From Nageia nagi (lineage: Eukaryota > Pinophyta): a stretch of 64,000 nucleotides of DNA. The notes beneath the pieces were generated by a model. The model was not told the DNA's origin. It searched no databases and saw only the letters and a program-made list of their open reading frames with translations. The position numbers were made by a program, and so were the translations under genes. The DNA is taken from NCBI GenBank assembly GCA_050084985.1, contig JBITNC010000001.1, forward strand, positions 74,896,001 to 74,960,000, read 5' to 3'. Below, in pieces: positions 11,641 through 24,460 of this stretch (position 1 is its first letter; each line of letters starts with the position of its first letter).

Positions 11641-12385
11641 GCTCCTTACTCCAACTCAATGGTGTGCTCAAATCCTATAAAGGGTAGCAACCCTTTTGGT
11701 ATATATCTAAAAACATCTAGGTATTAGTTTAGGATGCATTGTACCTCAGCTAGATGCTCCTTGGTTTTCCCAAAATGTAATGTGAAGCCTCCCTTGGTTA
11801 GGGTAAAGATGTAGATCCACTCTATCTCCTCTTTTTGAATGATGGAACTCTTCTTTGTAGATGATAAAATCTAATTAATCACCTCCAATATGCTATTGAT
11901 GGATCCAAATATAAGTGATAGCTTTTTCTCATCCCTCTTCATCAAATCCAATGGAGTAGTTGAATCCCTAATCCCATCTAGTGGTACAAATCTAAATATT
12001 GGGGTCCTAGTTAGTTCTCCCCCTCCAATGTTGGATTTCCTCCATGCCACTACTCCATAACCTACAAGATCTTGATACAACTAGAAGGTTATGTATCTGT
12101 AGAACTCTTTGATGGTTCCTTGATAGATTTGGAGTAGGATTTCAATTTTTAACAGAGTGTTATGTAGAGGAATAGATTTGGGTTCCCATATATTTCTTCT
12201 CTTCTTGTACATCTTCTCCTTATATCATTCACTTGAAAACCATAAAATCCTCTCCCTTTCCTCTAAAGGTACCTTATTATCTTCAAACTACTGAAGGAGC
12301 TTATGTAAAACCACCCTCCCAAATTCATACTTCTTTACTATGGCTATAGATCTAGCTTCCATTTTCTCATGTAGTAAGATCCTCA
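11641..12385 (-). pseudogene. Shortened 5' coding part of element E, no gag or protease recognised
   Basis: Between the PBS (12397) and the RT block there are only about 750 bases, far too few for gag, zinc knuckle and protease. The pieces that can be read (for example GYGVVAWRKSNIGGGELTR near 11990-12060 and PKGLLPFIGFEHTIELE just before RT) include the normal lead-in to a chromovirus RT but no CCHC or DSG motif. The element has probably lost its gag-protease part by deletion. Confidence 0.55.
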
Positions 12386-12397
12386 ACTTTGATACCA
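12386..12397 (-). promoter_or_regulatory. Primer-binding site of element E (initiator-Met type)
   Basis: The minus strand reads TGGTATCAAAGT one base inside the LTR end. It differs at two positions from TGGTATCAGAGC, the common plant PBS complementary to initiator-methionine tRNA. Confidence 0.8.
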
Positions 12398-12398
12398 T

Positions 12399-13648
12399 TG
12401 TAAGATACCAATCATAAATTCAAGTGTAATTATATAAATTCAAATAAGTATGCATCCACATATGGCTTAAAAGATTAAATACAAGTATAAACCATCTCAT
12501 TATGCCACTTCAAGCCTAGGGCATCTAATTTAATCTTAATCAAAATAATAATACCAACATCTATATTATACATGTATGTATGGAAAATCTTACCTTAATG
12601 TTTCAATGAAGGTTAAATACATAATATAATATGAGATCTAAATATCCAACAACTATATTAATGATGTAGAATGAACAATGATACAATTCCAAGCATAAAG
12701 GGCCCAATATTAGCCTCCAAGGAGCTAACTAGGGCATAATGATTAGATAAATATGATTAATATTGGAACTATAGAATAATGGATGGAAAATCCTAACTCC
12801 CTCAAGCCTAGATGCTTTTTTGTAGAACTCCCATGCTTAAAAACCACTAAAGGTAGGAATATGACCTCAAAATGCCATCAAATGGACTAAGATGTTGCAC
12901 TTTAACCATGGATCAATAGGATCCCTTAGCCTACTAACCCTCCTAGATGTTACACCTATGGATGTGCTTGACATTGTGCCAAGATTGGTGTCCACTATAT
13001 GGTATGAGTAATAATATAAAATTAGTATATCTAAAAATTGTACTCCAAGGCCTAATATAGCTCACTCTAGATCTGGATCTCACCTCAAAGTCATCACCTA
13101 ACTTGCTAGGTCCAATGTTGGCTTCTTAGAAGTCCCACAAATATCAAGGATAGTGCTTAGGGTTCATTCCAAGTCCAACATGGATATCTAGGACTTCCTT
13201 ATGCTCCACATGGGTCCTCAAGTTCAACATGTGTCTAAAGGACATGCATGGGTCGAGAACCATATGTGGATATCTAGAAGACATATGTGGGTGTCATGGG
13301 CCAATGTGGGGGTCTAGAAGTGTTCCCAAGGCTAGCACATATGTACAAGTGCTCCTAATTCCAATGTTGGGCCAAATAGGTGTTTATCTAGGCTTTAAGT
13401 GCTAAATAAGCCTTGAGATTCACTTAATCACTTTTTGATATCTCCAAGTACATTAAATCATATTAAATAATACTAATCTATACTTAGGAGGGATACCTCC
13501 CACTTGGGGCTCATAGTGGGGTCCAATTAACCTTTATATATTCTATCCCAAGTAATAATAACTAAAGCTCAATTAATTAAATAAATATATACAAGGGGAT
13601 TCTATGGGATTCCAAATTTAGTTACAATTTGCTAAAGGGAACATCACA
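12399..13648 (-). repeat. 5' LTR of element E (1250 bp)
   Basis: On the minus strand it starts TGTGATGTTCCC at 13648 and ends GGTATCTTACA at 12399, directly followed by the PBS. The outer edge coincides with an abrupt break in the RNase H region of element D, so E is inserted in D. Between about 13150 and 13330 it contains short degenerate repeats built on 'acatgtggatatctagaag'-like units. Confidence 0.8.
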
Positions 13649-14710
13649 TCTTTCCTTGTGTTTGTCATCCTTTTGAGCTAGCATTTCCCCTAATGCACTT
13701 AATGTTGCTAAAACATAAAGTAATAACTTCTTTTTGAATCATAAGGGGGCTAAAACTAGAGCATTTGTAAGTTACCTTTTTATGTTATCCAAATCCTTTT
13801 GATACTTTTCATTCCAAATAAATTTTTCATCTTTCTTCACTAAATGAGAAAATGGAAATTCATATATGCTAATTGAGAAATGAAATTTCTAACAACTTGA
13901 ACCTTTCCTTGAATAATTCTCAAATCTTTAAAATTATTAGGAGGTGAAAAATTGATAATGGCTAAATGTTTCTTTGGATCTACTGCTATACCTCTTCTTG
14001 AGATAATGAAACCAAGCAATTTACTTGATGAGATTGTAAATGAACACTTTAAGGCCTTTTTAACTTGTACTCTCTTATTCTTTGAAATATTTTCTCAAAT
14101 TTGAAATATGATCATATTTGGTTATGGATTTTACTAGGATATCATCAATACAAACCTCAATACTATAATGGATCATATCAAGGAACATACCATTTTTCTT
14201 TAATAAGTTACACCTACATTCTTTAGACTAAAAGGCATGACCATCCAACAAAATGTGACCCAAGGAGTAACAAAAGATATCTTATGTTGATCCTTATTTG
14301 ATTGTAGTCAAAACATTCATCCATGAAAGATAAAATTTCATATCCTATTGTTGAATTTACAATTATATCAATGTTAGGAAAAGGAAAGACATCTTTAGGA
14401 TATGCCTTGTTGATATCTTTGAAATATAAATAACATATTATTTCACCATTAGGCTTAGCTATAGGAAAAATATTATAAATCCATGGAGAATAGTCAATAG
14501 GAACGATAAAACCAACAACAATATACTTTTCAATTTCCTTTTTAATAGCTAGAGCCACGCTAGGATGCATCTTTCTAGATTTTTGTTGAATTAGTTTTAC
14601 ATTTTCATTGATAAATAGACTATAAGTAACAAAATTGAGATCAAGACAAGGCATATCAAAATAAGACCAAAAAAAGACATCAAAGAACTCTTTTAATAAT
14701 AGATAGTACC
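13649..14710 (-). pseudogene. Ty3 (TAT/Ogre-like) reverse transcriptase and start of RNase H, element D
   Basis: Minus strand. The open part (14223-14654) reads MHPSVALAIKKEIEKYIV, IAKPNGEI, FKDINKAYPKDVFPFPNID and LSFMDECFDYNQIRI, matching element G of this window and the TAT/Ogre RT style. Downstream, KIFQRIREYKLK, SRRGIAVDP and LAQKDD are recognisable across frame changes. The domain ends at 13648 where the LTR of element E begins. The second RNase H and the integrase should lie left of E and are not in the window. Confidence 0.85.
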
Positions 14711-15859
14711 TTTCTCATTCTTCCAAGGTTAACTAAGATCCTATTTTGATCAACTTTGGGTCCTCTTGGGTACCGATTCTTACTTCTATTATTTCTTCAC
14801 TAATACAAGATATTTCATCATTGAGTTGGTGAGACATAGGCAATTCTCCCAATCTTGCATCCAAAATCAACCATAAGATATGCAAAGAATGGATTGGTGG
14901 TGCTATGATTCTAATGATGTTTCTCCATTAAGGAAAAAGGATGAATGATATTCAAAGAAAAACTACCTATACCTAGGACTAACTTGATAAAAAAGGTATA
15001 AAAGTAAAGAGAAAGGGTAAGGATATAACTTATAATATCTACATCATCTATACAGACCTCCTCATCAAAATAAGCTTGATTTTATATGAACCAAGCTATG
15101 AGCCTTTTTTCACTATATTTAGGGAACTCACTCCATGCCCCTAGCTTCTCAAGAATAGCATCATCATTTTGAAATATATCCACTTGAATTGGAGTAGTAG
15201 TAGGTAAGAATGAATCTAAATAGTAGGCTTGTAACTCCTCTATAGGACCATGCATCATGATACAATGCAACCATTCATTAGATATATCTCTAGTGTAATT
15301 CTAATCATTGCTATCAACATGTTGAATGATTGAAGATGATGAGGATGATCTAGGCATAGATTCATCAAATCCAACACTAGTTGTTCTCTTATATTGACCT
15401 TCATTTGGAATAGGCTCTATGATACCTTGCTTGTTCCTACCTAATCCTTTTCCATTATATTGATATTTATGTATGTCTTGGTTAGCAAAAGTAGAATCAA
15501 TACTATTGAAATAAATAATCACCTAGTCTGACAAAACTTGTAAAAGAGAAGCATTACCTTCATTTTTTGTTGTAATTTTTTCTTCATGTTTTTGGTAGAG
15601 CAAACTCACATCTTTAATAGGATCATCATCCTTCTCATGAATAGATTGGTGATTCTTGATTTCATCCTCATCTGATAGTAGGTTCAGTTCCAACAATATA
15701 TAATGGTTTCCTAAGCTCTTTGAAGTTCTTCCAAATGTTAATCTTTAGGATTTTATATGCTCCAAGACTTACCTCTTATAGGTTGATGTTGATAATAGGT
15801 ATTGGTTTGTCTTCCTCACTTTCAACCAAATCGTGAGGGATCCAAAGCCTCTCAAATGG
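14711..15859 (-). pseudogene. Spacer between protease and RT of element D with a G-patch-like motif
   Basis: Minus strand, decayed. The piece at 15301-15522 reads HKYQYNGKGLGRNKQGIIEP and then VGFDESMPRSSSSSS. The glycine-spaced GKGLGRNKQG block resembles a G-patch and is conserved in element G as RKGLGKNKKG. Further on, EEL then YYLDSFLPTTTPIQVDIFQ and DAILEKLGAWSEFPKYSEK are also shared with G. Function unknown. Confidence 0.6.
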
Positions 15860-16260
15860 TTAACATACATATATGGGGTTATCTTTTACATGAGTAAACT
15901 TATTACTTTTGTACATAAATTTAATTAACCAATGCAATGTGGAAGTAATAGCCCTAATTTTATGAATCCATGGTCTACCAAGCAACAAGTTATATGGCAA
16001 TTTCACTTGAAAAACATAAACTTTTTGAGGAAGAGTTTTACCTCCTACTTCAATAGGCATACAAACATATCCAACACATTATTTTCCAATATTATTAAAC
16101 CCTTTTATGCTAATGGTGGTTCTCTTCATTTTTGCATAAATTGAAGGAAAATATTTTTGCAACAATTCAATAGAACATACATTTACATTGGAACCAATGT
16201 CAATCAATGCTTGCTTAATATGAATACCATAAATATTAACATGAATGTACAATCCTAAAT
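15860..16260 (-). pseudogene. Aspartic protease of element D
   Basis: Minus strand. The active-site stretch near 16170-16205 reads IDIGSNVNVCS, followed by LLQKYFPSIYA and TTISIKGFNNI. The open part (15860-16060) has MPIEVGGKTLPQKVYVFQ and then LPYNLLLGRPWIHKIRA, the classic flap-end motif of this family (LLGRPWIH). Element G has the same protein, but with a deletion that removes LLGRPWIH. Confidence 0.8.
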
Positions 16261-17695
16261 TATTTTCAATAGAATATTCACTAGGGAATTCACTCTCTTA
16301 GAAGCAAAGCATGTTACAAAATAAATTAGTATCAATATTAACTACTAATTCTACAAATTTAGCAACAATAATATCTACATCAACTTTAGTTTTTTTAAGT
16401 ACATCAAATAAAGAATTTCTATGATCAACTGATAATTGTAAAAGTTTGAAAATACTTATATTAGAATGAGTTATTTTTAGTTTCTCAAGGATTTCTTGCA
16501 TATTATAATTGCAAGTGACTTCCATTCTTTCTCCAATGGTTAGATTAGCACTCCATCTAGGCCTTCCTCTCTTAGCAGAACTGCATAGTTCCTAGTTGAA
16601 TATGGCATTCTTTGTAAGTGGTTTAGCTTATTTTGATTCAATTGCATGGGCCTCATACTATATTTTTCCATCATACAATAAGTTTTACAATTTTTTCCTT
16701 AGGATCATGCAAACATTTATTTTGTGATCTTTAACCTTGTGATATTCACAAAATTTTGCTTCATTGTACCAACTAGGTTTATCATCATGGGGATCTAGTT
16801 CTTGCTTTCGATCAGGTTTGATTAGTCCCTTTTGGATAAAATCCTTGAACATAATGGTAGGAGCTAAAGGTAACCTAATTTTCTTACTAAAATTTTCTTT
16901 GCTTGACTTTTTTTTTTCTCTTTGGATGGGGGTTATTCTATGGCATGAACCTCTTTATCTTCCTTTTTATGATGTCTTCCTCTCTTTGTTTCCTTAGTAA
17001 GGTTTCCATATTTTAAGTCACCCATATCATCTAAACACTTTTGTTTTTGGGTAAGCCTATACACAATTTTTGTAAATGGTAATGTCATATAGTCCAAAGT
17101 TATGAATTTCAATTTAGAATGGATATTATGAACAAAGATGGATGTGACATGAGACTTAGATATGGATTCAAGAATCATGCTCCATATATTTTAAAATATT
17201 TGTGCAAAGTTATCAAATCTTTCATTTTGAACTTGGATAACACTAACTAAATCTAAAACTATCACTTTTCTAGGAGACTAATATTTGAAATGGATATAAA
17301 ATTATGAGACAAGTTATGCATAGTAATTGATGGATTTAATAGGTAAAGAGAAGTACCAATTGAGTGCATCACCTTTGAATGTAGTAGGGAAATACTTAGC
17401 CATAAAATTATAATTCACCCCAAATTTTAATTTAAACTTTATCTTGAGAGCTTTGATATGAGTTATAAGATCACCCTCACCATTATATGTATTAAAAATA
17501 GGTTTAACTTGTAAATCTAGTACCTTAGTATTATGAATATAATTGCATAATGGATTTGAATCCCAATACATAGGTGGAGAAGCTATGATAGATAGATTAT
17601 TTCCTCCAATATTAGAGGATTCACTTCTTTATTATCTTTCCATAAAGCATTTTATTTTTATTATCTTTGGTTACCTCATCCAAGCTATTGACCAT
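16261..17695 (-). pseudogene. Gag of element D with knuckle-like motif
   Basis: Minus strand. The frame starts at an ATG at 17693-17695 (MVNSLDEVTKDN…), equivalent to MINSFDEATKTN of element G. The open part (17314-17571) reads DLQVKPIFNTYNGEGDLI then TFKGDALNWYFSLPIKSI, a retrotransposon gag core. A knuckle-like FCEYHKVKDHKINVCM lies near 16690-16770. Many stops and shifts are present. Confidence 0.8.
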
Positions 17696-18541
17696 GGAAA
17701 TAAAATTGGTTGGTTCTATTTCTAAAATACTCTAAATGAAAGATTAGTCCTATCTAAAACCCTAGGGTTTTGGTGTAACTAATGAAGGATAAAGAGGTGT
17801 ATGAAAAAGAAGCCAAGTTCACCAATTTTCATAATCAAAATAATAATAATTAGGGTTATCACAACATAATTTAACCAATTGAGTATGAAATAATAGTAAA
17901 TGATGATGTGAAAGATGAAAATGACCTAATTGACCTTAACCTCTCAAATTGGATTTATGAAAGATATAAACCTAGATTTTACCTATCATGAAGAATGAAG
18001 GCAATATCCAACTGAAAGAGGATGAATGATAAGCTTTTATGAATAATGGAGCCATGAATCCTACCTCAATTGAGCATTCATGTTAGGAACCTAGTGGTAC
18101 TATCTAATTACCTTTCCAAATTGGCTCACCCTTTCACTTGATATTTTTTTCTCACCTTGGATACTCAAAATATCATTCATGAATGCATGAAAAGGATCGT
18201 AGTAATGTAGATCTCAAAGTATAACAAAATTCAAAAATCATAAGTGGCATTAAGAAACATCAATCAATAATGACACAAGTATATTTCAATTTATCAAAGA
18301 TTAAGAATTATACCATGTTATATATTTGATCATGCATAACCCCTCCACCTTTATAGGTAATAATTTTAGTGCTAAGGCTCCTCTTTAGGCTTATTGTGAT
18401 ACCAAGATGACTTGTTATCATAAACATAAAGGTAGATGAGAGTGCACAATGATAAAAGCATTTACTTAATAAATTAAATAAATTATTTCAATACCTAAAA
18501 TGGTATTTTAATTAATTAAAATTACTTTTTAGGTGTTAATA
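17696..18541 (-). repeat. 5' LTR and leader of element D
   Basis: On the minus strand the outer end reads TATTAACACCTAAAAAGT at 18541, the mutated form of TGTTAACACC that opens element G at 55935. The two 5' regions stay alignable over about 800 bases, including the blocks TGCACTCTCATCTACCTTTA and CACAATAAGCCTAA. The inner LTR edge and PBS could not be placed. Confidence 0.65.
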
Positions 18542-18639
18542 ATAACTTATTATTTCAACAAATAAATGCAAGAATAGAAAAGTTATTTTAGCTCATACAA
18601 CCAAATTTAGAAAATGTTTGGTCTATAAAATAACCATTG

Positions 18640-19600
18640 TGTAAAAAAAAAATAATAATAATTTGGGATGGAAAAATAAATATCAAGTTCACAAACTATG
18701 ATGAAAAGAGTAACCAATGGATGCATATCAAAAAATTTGAATAATATGCCATAAACTATCAAGATGATCATGACATGATTGCAAAGTTTTTCCATCATAG
18801 TCTAAAATATTATGCTTTGGATTGGTTCTATAGTTTTGAAGAAGGTAGTATTTAGAGTTATCAACAATTAAAGAGAGAATATGTCTAACAATATAAATAT
18901 AATAAAAATAAAAAAGTTACATTTGTGGATTTAGTAAAAATGAAACAAGAGAAACAAATAGTTTTTATCTTTATAAGTGAATAGAAGAAAATTATAGTAG
19001 TATTCAAATTGGATGAGAAGGATCTTAAGTATATGTTAATGAGTTCTTAAAAGGATGAATGTTATGTAGAATTTTTCAACTTAATTAAGAGACCATTATT
19101 CAAGATGATTGGCATGTTGATAAAAAAACAAGGAATAAATCATGATAAAGATAGGTAAATGGAAATATGGATCACAAAAAGCTAGTCCAAAGTTAAATTC
19201 ATATTTGGAAAAGAAAAAGAAATAGAATAATAAAAGCAATAAAAGATTGTAGTAAGAGTTGAAAACTATAACAATGAAGAAGAGTACATGAGAAAACTAA
19301 TAGGAGCATTTACACTAATTCTCAAAATTTATGATTCATTATTAAATGCTTTGGTTGATAAGGGAATTGTTGACCTTAAAAGAATCAAGAAACATAGATT
19401 CCTAAATGGAGTTATAAATTATTACAAATTTGAAGAATTTTGTAACTATCACATAAAAATAGAATATGTTACAAAAACTTTCCATGCTTTTAAGAATATT
19501 ATGCAAGATTTTAAAACAAGGGGAAATTTCATTTCATGATCATAATAAAGAACTAGACCAAAAAAGGGCATTGTGGGCAGGAATTTTGCAATGTTTTTTT
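18640..19600 (+). pseudogene. Ty3-type gag remnant F
   Basis: Plus strand. Joined stretches read FTNYDEKSNQWMHIKKFE, MIAKFFHHSLKYYALDWFY, FVDLVKMKQEKQ and LDEKDLKYMLMSS, a retrotransposon gag core with several stops. The open segment 19288-19539 ends with FCNYHIKIEYVTKTFHAFKN, a degraded knuckle-like motif. It resembles element A and D gags in style but is a different copy and strand. Element D begins right beside it (18541), so D and everything nested in D lie in the leader of F. No protease or RT follows before 19884. Confidence 0.75.
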
Positions 19601-19878
19601 TATGATATTTTTTAACCATCTCTATTTTGGATTAAGTGGCAGTGTTGTTGGGATGATTTTTACCCACCTTAAAAAATATTTTTGGGGTGGTGAAAAATCG
19701 CCCCTTAGTGAAAATGAGAAAAATAAAAACAGGTGCACATGGGGAGTTGGGAAACATTTCAATTTTTTCTAAGTATAGGGTATGGAGGAGAGAGGTAATT
19801 TGGTTTATTATCAAGGCAAGAGAAGAGATAGGACACCAAAACAAGTTAAGGGGAGGGTTTGAGAGAGGGCATTTGTTT
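19601..19878. other. Short unassigned flank between gag remnant F and the copia element
   Basis: No domain recognised. A duplicated 'ttttggggtgg'-type G run and purine-rich DNA are present. Short frames here show nothing supportable. Confidence 0.4.
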
Positions 19879-19883
19879 TTTCA
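19879..19883. repeat. Target-site duplication TTTCA, left copy (copia element)
   Basis: TTTCA directly abuts the 5' LTR and is repeated exactly at 25041-25045 after the 3' LTR. Confidence 0.95.
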
Positions 19884-20452
19884 TGTTAGAAAATGGAGAC
19901 TACAACCGGCTAGAAAATAGAGAGCAGTTTCTTTCTAGTTTAACACCAAATTTTAGTTGCCAAGAAGCCATGACACCTGTTTATCAGTTACAGAAGGGTT
20001 GGGGGTTACCTAACGACCTTCCAAATCTAACTTGGGTTTAAGTTGGGTTGGTTTGTACCTATAAATAAGAGGCTTGAGTTGAGGCATGTAATATATGTAG
20101 TTTTGACAGCAATTGTGAAGTAGATTGTGATTGTAGTTTCATGTCTTATGTAGATAGTATGTGAGAGAGATTTTAGTGAGGCTTTGTTGTAACTCCAAAG
20201 TGAAGGTTGTAGCAAGATTATGCTGCTGGTTTTTTGCTTGGAGGACTTGAAGAATGATATGCAAAAGGGTTGAAAGCTTCTTCGTGGATGTAGCCTACAC
20301 TGGGTGAACCACGTTATCTCTTGTGTCTCTCTTATGTGATTGATGTTCATGGTTGTTTGATTTCAGTAGTATGCTTAAATGTTGTTTCTTTTTGCCAAGG
20401 ACCAGAAGAATTATGAATTCTCTTGCTTATATAAACTTATTAAATCCTAACA
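19884..20452 (+). repeat. 5' LTR of copia element (569 bp)
   Basis: Starts TGTTAGAAAATGGAGAC and ends AAATCCTAACA. A TATA-like ctataaataag at about 20059-20069 is a plausible promoter element, shared by both LTRs. Confidence 0.96.
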
Positions 20453-20454
20453 AG

Positions 20455-20467
20455 TGGTATCAGAGCC
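20455..20467 (+). promoter_or_regulatory. Primer-binding site of copia element (initiator-Met tRNA)
   Basis: TGGTATCAGAGCC begins two bases after the 5' LTR. It is the canonical plant copia PBS. Confidence 0.95.
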
Positions 20468-20531
20468 AGGTTGTTGTGTTGGGATTTTGTTGGTGAATCT
20501 TGTGTGTAGATTGGAAACCAAGAAGAGCACT

Positions 20532-23500
20532 ATGGCAAAAGAAGGAAGGTTGAAGGTGGAAAGATTTAATGGGCAAGGTTTTCAATTTTGGAAAATGCAA
20601 ATGGAAGACTACCTCTACCAAAAGGATCTCTATCAACCTCTAGAAGATAAGAGTAAGAAACCCACTTCTATGAGTGATGAAGAATGGAACTTGTTGGATA
20701 GAAAGGCTTTGGGAGCTGTAAGACTTTGTTTAAGTTCTAGTGTAGATTTCAATATTTCCAATGAAACAACCACTAAAGGTGTAATGGATAAACTTGCTAA
20801 AATGTATGAAAAACCATCTGCCTCAAACAAAGTATACTTAATGAAGAAATTGTTTAACATGAAGATGAATGAAGGTAGTTCAGTTCAAGACCATGTTAAT
20901 GAATTTAAAACAGTCACAAATCAATTAACTTCAGTAAAAATAGAATTTGAAGATGAAGTAAGAGCTTTGTTAATTCTATGTTCACTTCCAGATAGTTGGA
21001 ATAGCTTTTTTATGGTTGTTAGTAATTCTTCTTCTAATGCAAAATTGATCTTTGATGAAGTTGTTGGAACAATTCTAAGTGAGGAGATGAGGAGAAAGTC
21101 CACAGGAGAATGCTCCAATGCTACTCTCACAGTAGAGGCAAGAGGAAGATCAAAGGAAAGAAGGAGAAGCAAGTCAAGAAGCAAATTGCAAGGAAGGTCA
21201 AAATCAAAAGGTAAAACTAAATTGGAATGTTGGCATTGTGGTAAAAAGGGTCACATTAAAAGGGATTGTTGGAATAGAAAAGGAAAAGAAAGTGAAAGTA
21301 GTAATTATAATAATGAAAGCACAAGTAACCAAGAGGCAAATATTGTTGGTGAATTAATTCAAGATGCTTTAATCATGTCTAATGAAAAGAATGATGATTA
21401 TTGGGTTCTTGATTCAGGTGCTTCATATCATGCTACTCCACATAAGAACTATTTTTCAAATTACACACATGGTGACTTTGGTCAAGTATTATTAGGTAAT
21501 GAACACCCATGCAAGATTGTTGGTATTGGCAATATAATAATGAAATTACCTAATGGAACACAATGGACTCTTAATGAAGCTAGACACATTCCAGATCTTA
21601 AAAGAAATCTTATATCAACAAGTAAATTGGATAAGGAGGGCTATGTAATGACATTCGGGGATGCTAGTTGGAAAGTAATTAAAGGTTCAATGGTATTTGC
21701 AAAGGGAAATTTGGTGGGGTCTCTTTATTTGCTCACAAATATCTTTGATTATTCATTGAATCTTGTTTCAATAGGCAATGATACATCACTATGGCATAAT
21801 AGACTTGGACATATGAGTGAGAAAGGTATGAAAATGTTACACTCTAATGGTTCACTCCCTAATCTTAAAGAAGTTGATTTAGGATTTTGTGAAGATTGTG
21901 TGTATGGAAAACAAAAAAGGGTTAATTTTCTTAAAATTGGAAAAGAAAAGAAGAGTCACAAATTAGAGCTTGTTCATACAGATGTGTGGGGTCCTGCACA
22001 GGTTTGCTCACTTGGGGGCTCATCTTATTTTGTCACTTTTATTGATGATTGTACCAAGAAGACATGGGTATACTGTATTAAAAAGAAATCTAATGTGTTT
22101 GAAACATTTAAGAGGTGGAAGGCATTGGTTGAGAATGAAACTAATTCTAAGTTGAAATGTCTTAAGTCCGATAATGGTGGGGAATTTTGCAATAATGAGT
22201 TTGATTCATTTTGTTCACACAATGGCATTAGAAGGATTAAGGTGGTTCCTAGAACTCCACAGGAAAATGGGGCTGCAGAAAGAATGAATAGGACTATCTT
22301 GGAAAGGGATAGAAGTATGAGGATACATGCTGGGTTTTCTTTGAATCTTTGGGCTGATGCTATTAACATTGTTATTTATTTAATTAATAGGGGTCCATCT
22401 ATGGCTTTAGATGGAGGCATTCCAGAGGAGATGTGGACAGGTAAAAAGGTGAATTACTAATTCTTGAGAGTCTTTGGTTGTGAGGCTTTTGCACATGTTG
22501 ATAAACAGGATAGAAAGAAACTTGATGCAAAATCACAAAAATGCTATTTTGTTGGATATGGTGTTAATGATTTGGGATATAGGTTATGGGATGTTGGTAA
22601 CCATAAAATCATTAGAAGTAGAGATGTTGTATTCAATGAGAAAAGCATGTATAAAGATAGATTACAAAATGTTGAGGAACCCAAGTTTGTATCTCTAGAA
22701 GATGTTGATCAATATAAGGGTCCTGATAATAATAATGTTCAAGCACCTCCACCACAAACACCTCAAACTTTGTCACTTAGAAGGTCCTTAAGGACTAGAA
22801 ATCCTCCTGAATGATACTCTCCTGCTCTTTATCATATTCTTTATACTGATGGTGGTGAACCTGAATGTTTTGATGAAGCTATGCAGGGTGATACACAAAT
22901 TAAGTGGGAGCATGCTATGAAGGAGGAGATGGACTCCTTACTTAAGAATCAAACTTGGAGTTTGGTTGAGCTTCCAGAGGGTAAGAAGGCACTTACTAAC
23001 AAATGGGTGTACAGGATAAAGGAAGAGGTAGATGGGTGACAAAGGTACAAGGCAAGACTTGTGGTAAAAGGTTCTGAATAGAAAAAAGGTATAGATTATG
23101 ATGAGATATTTTCTCCAGTTGTTAAAATGACCTTGATTAGAGCAATATTGAGTCTTTGTTGCTACTAAAAACTTATTTCTTGAACAATTGGATGTAAAGA
23201 TAGCTTTCCTTCATGGGGATTTGGAGGAGGATATTTATATGCATCAACCCGAAGGTTTTGAGGTCAAAGGTAAAGAAGGGTATGTATGTAAATTGGAAAA
23301 GAGCTTATACAGTTTGAAGCAAGCACCTAGGCAATGGTATCATAAGCTTGACACTTTCATGATAATAAATAAATTTGTAAGATGTCAATCTGATCATTGT
23401 GTGTATGTAAAGAAGACAACAAATGGCAACTATGTAATCTTGCTTTTATATGTGGATGATATGTTGGTAGCAGGATCTAGTATGCAAGATATTGTTGATC

Positions 23501-24411
23501 TTAAGGAAAAGTTGGCTAATACTTTTGAAATGAAGGATTTGGGTGAAGCTAAACAAATACTTGGAATGAAAATAACAAGAGATAAACAAAACCACTTGCT
23601 TAGACTAAGTCAAGAAGATTATATTGATAAGGTTCTTAAAAGGTTCAATATGAAAGATGCAAAATCTGTAACTACACCATTGGCAAAGCATTTTAAACTC
23701 ACTAAACATTTATGTCCTACGATAGATAAGGAAAAGGAGTACATGACTAAGGTTCCTTATGCTTCAGCGGTTGGAAGTTTAATGTATGCAATGGTGTGCA
23801 CTAGACCAGATATAGCACAAGCAGTGGGAGTGGTTAGTAGATTCATGAACAATCCAAGAAAAGGGCATTGGGAAGTAGTTAAATGGATCCTTAGGTATTT
23901 AAAGGGTACTTCTCATTACTCTTTATGTTTTGGTGGATCTAACTCTTGTTTGCAAGGTTATGTTGACTCTAACATGGCAGGTGATATAGATGGTGGGAGA
24001 AGCACTATAGGATATGTGTTTACCATTGGAGGTATAGTGGTTAGTTGGATTTCAAAGCTTCAACAGGTTGTGGCTCTCTCCACTACTGAGGCAGAGTATG
24101 TTGCGATCACGAAGGCGAGTAAAGAATTGATTTGGTTGAAGAGATTGATGAAGGAACTAAGAAAGGTGCAGGAGGATGCGAATCTATGGAGTGATAGCCA
24201 GAGTGATATTCATCTTGCAAATAACTCAGCCTACCATTCAAGAACCAAGCATATCAAATTGAGGTACCACTTCATCAGGATAGCATTGGAGGATGGTTCA
24301 GTCAGTTTGGGGAAGATTCACACGTCTCAAAATCCTGTGGACATGTTCACTAAAGTTGTTACAAAGGAGAAGTTGGGCTCTTGTTCAACTTGGATTGGTC
24401 TTAAGGAGTAA
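20532..24411 (+). pseudogene. Copia gag-pol polyprotein, broken by four stops and one frameshift
   Basis: The first sensible ATG is at 20532 (MAKEGRLKVERFNGQG); the frame upstream of it is leader and PBS. Gag spans about residues 1-230. The zinc knuckle CWHCGKKGHIKRDC starts at residue 233 (21228). The protease WVLDSGASYHATP has its aspartate at 21411. The pre-integrase motif LWHNRLGHM is near 21789. The integrase triad is D at 21981, D at 22170 and E at 22278, with the 35-residue spacing kept. The RT box YVDD is at 23449-23460, and RNase H ends with TKHIKLRYHFIR and VDMFTK. Stops lie at 22458 (TAA), 22812 (TGA), 23037 (TGA) and 23079 (TAG). One extra T in 23155-23157 shifts the frame. Otherwise all catalytic motifs are intact. 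Confidence 0.95.
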
Positions 24412-24460
24412 AGGCCAAGATGAGAAGCTTTCGACCCTTGTTGTAGAGGAAGAAGTCTCC

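Noticed and set aside
20454-20531. Upstream start of the copia gag frame at 20454
   Set aside because: The codon at 20454 is GTG and lies at the PBS. The first ATG in good position is 20532.
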